A stretch of DNA of 15,373 nt from an uncultured Eubacteriales bacterium (GTDB lineage: Bacteria; Bacillota; Clostridia; Monoglobales; Monoglobaceae): positions 1-15,373 of the forward strand of contig CAJLFL010000022.1 in NCBI GenBank assembly GCA_905205855.1, in the 5' to 3' direction. Shown one piece after another: positions 14,056 through 15,373 of the stretch; positions within the stretch are counted from its first letter, which is position 1; every line of letters begins with the position of its first letter. The notes under the pieces are model-generated. The model saw only the letters and a program-made list of their open reading frames with translations, did not search any database and was not told the origin of the DNA. The translations under genes and the position numbers were made by a program.

Positions 14056-15373
14056 TATTTTTCTTCTGCCTTTCCTTTTGTATTATTATCTGCCGCGGCA
14101 TATGCCCCGTCATAGAAGTATTCCTGTGAGTTAAGGAGATAATCCCCTCCGGCAGCGTGTATATAGCTTCCGTTGTTTTGCTGTATCCGCGCTTTTACAT
14201 TATCCTTCATCATTACACTGAACATATCCAAAATACGTTTTTTTACTTTGCTGTCATATATCGGTGCTGCAATTTCCACGCGGTGCAGAGTGTTTCTGGT
14301 CATAAAGTCGGCAGAGCTTATATATACCCTGCTGTCGGCGCCGCTGCCAAAGATATATACGCGCGAATGTTCAAGATACCTGCCGACAATGCTTCTGACA
14401 GTTATATTTTCGGTTTGCTCCGGTATTCCCGGAATAAGACAGCATATTCCTCTGACTATCATCTCGATTTTCACGCCGGCGCATGACGCTTTTATAAGGC
14501 GGTCTATTATACGCTTGTCTGTTACGGAATTTACTTTTACTCCGATATAGGCGGTATGTCCGCTTTCAGTTTTCGCAATTTCTTCGTCAATCATATCAAG
14601 CAGCTTGTTCTGCAGACAGTTCGGCGCTGCAAGAAGATGCTCGGTTTTTTCAATCGTTTTGCCGATGGCAAGCTCATTCAAAACCTCCGCAGCCTCTCTG
14701 CCGATTTCCTCAGAGGCGGTAATCAGTGCGTAATCTGTATACAGGGCGGCGGTTTTTTCGTTATAATTACCTGTACCGATTTGAGTTATATATTCAATAG
14801 AGGCTTCGGTTTTACATGTAATAAGACATAGCTTGGAATGAACCTTGAGATGGTCAAGACCGTATATTATACGGCAGCCTGCTTCCTCAAGCCGCTTTGA
14901 CCATTCGATATTGTTTTCCTCGTCAAATCTTGCGCGCAGCTCCATAAGAACCATGACTTCTTTTCCATTTTCCGCTGCCTCTATGAGCGTCTGAACTATT
15001 TTAGAAAACTTTGATACCCTGTAAAGAGTCATTTTTATCGAAACGACCGTCGGATCGTTTGCAGCCTCGGTCAGAAGCCTGATAAACGGTTTTATGCTCT
15101 CATATGGATATGACAGCAGAATATCGCCCTTTCTGACCTGCGCGGTCATGCTTTCGCCGCTGTTTACCATCATTGGCGGCTGCGGCTCACGCGGGGGATA
15201 AAACAGCTCGGTTTTATTCTTCAAAAAGTCTTGTATGCCGCTTATAAAGCCTAAATCAAGAGGACTGTCTGAGCAGAAAGCACGTCCTTTCGGCAGATTA
15301 AGCATACTGCAAAGATAAGTTAATGTATCATCCGATATTTTTTCTGAAAGCTCCAGCTTGACCGGACAAAGCT
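14055..15373 (-). CDS. ppk: Polyphosphate kinase PPK1, C-terminal 438 residues (5' end outside window)
   Basis: PPK1 reversibly moves the gamma phosphate of ATP onto inorganic polyphosphate; usually membrane-associated. The reading frame is open to the window edge (LCPVKLELSEKISDD is the first visible segment), so the roughly 690-residue protein lacks about its first 250 here. Visible: YPYESIKPFIRLL, KMTLYRV (metal-binding Arg), ELRARFDEENNIEW (second such Arg), and the phosphorylated His in GLDHLKVHSKLCLI (visible residue 178, E. coli His435). The second conserved His is in GRYLEHSRVYIFG (visible residue 335, E. coli His592). Both PLD-like catalytic domains appear intact. The last ~35 residues (DGAYAAADNNTKGKAEEK) are a polar tail beyond the conserved domain. 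The stop overlaps the pfkA start by one base. Confidence 0.95.
   Translation of the reverse strand, partial: LCPVKLELSEKISDDTLTYLCSMLNLPKGRAFCSDSPLDLGFISGIQDFLKNKTELFYPPREPQPPMMVNSGESMTAQVRKGDILLSYPYESIKPFIRLLTEAANDPTVVSIKMTLYRVSKFSKIVQTLIEAAENGKEVMVLMELRARFDEENNIEWSKRLEEAGCRIIYGLDHLKVHSKLCLITCKTEASIEYITQIGTGNYNEKTAALYTDYALITASEEIGREAAEVLNELAIGKTIEKTEHLLAAPNCLQNKLLDMIDEEIAKTESGHTAYIGVKVNSVTDKRIIDRLIKASCAGVKIEMIVRGICCLIPGIPEQTENITVRSIVGRYLEHSRVYIFGSGADSRVYISSADFMTRNTLHRVEIAAPIYDSKVKKRILDMFSVMMKDNVKARIQQNNGSYIHAAGGDYLLNSQEYFYDGAYAAADNNTKGKAEEK

Overview
The window looks like chromosomal DNA of an anaerobic, gut-associated member of the Bacillota, class Clostridia. The evidence is the glmU-pth-mfd housekeeping block followed by a PrsA/SurA-like foldase, sigma-A type promoters with strong AGGAGG-like ribosome sites, TTG and GTG starts, moderate GC, and a choloylglycine hydrolase with a complete bile-salt-hydrolase residue set. 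I cannot name a genus from sequence alone.

Layout. Positions 1-324 hold the cupin part of an AraC-type regulator (minus strand) that has lost its N-terminus. Positions 323-599 are a short non-coding element with ~27-bp terminal inverted repeats bounded by TA, resembling a MITE. Positions 600-1014 are the front two-thirds of an HpcH/HpaI-type aldolase (minus strand), cut off at the other end of the element. Two unrelated broken genes therefore meet at one small repeat: a rearrangement, or an assembly join. A divergent promoter region with a 7-bp inverted repeat separates the aldolase remnant from an intact AraC-family regulator (1159-2007). A bile salt hydrolase follows (2065-3039).

Positions 3130-8589 form the compact operon glmU, pth, mfd (cell-wall precursor synthesis, tRNA recycling, transcription-coupled repair). 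Next comes a membrane-anchored parvulin-type foldase with an unusually long acidic cytoplasmic tail and a TTG start (8709-10055). A perfect 16-bp hairpin at 10091-10126 ends this block and can serve both strands.

On the minus strand, 10159-12474 encodes a 771-residue membrane-bound diguanylate cyclase with an extracytoplasmic sensor, a GAF-like segment, GGDEF and an additional C-terminal PAS-like domain. It has a consensus promoter and a ~160-nt leader that can fold into a compact three-way junction. After a ~500-bp intergenic stretch with several dyads and one strong hairpin come pfkA (12979-14055) and, overlapping it by one base, the 3' part of polyphosphate kinase ppk (14055 to beyond the window end), a coupled pair linking polyphosphate and glycolysis.

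I see no CRISPR array, phage, transposase or defence system. The observations most worth a second look are the element with its chimeric junction, the structured leader of the diguanylate cyclase, and the extra C-terminal domain of that protein.
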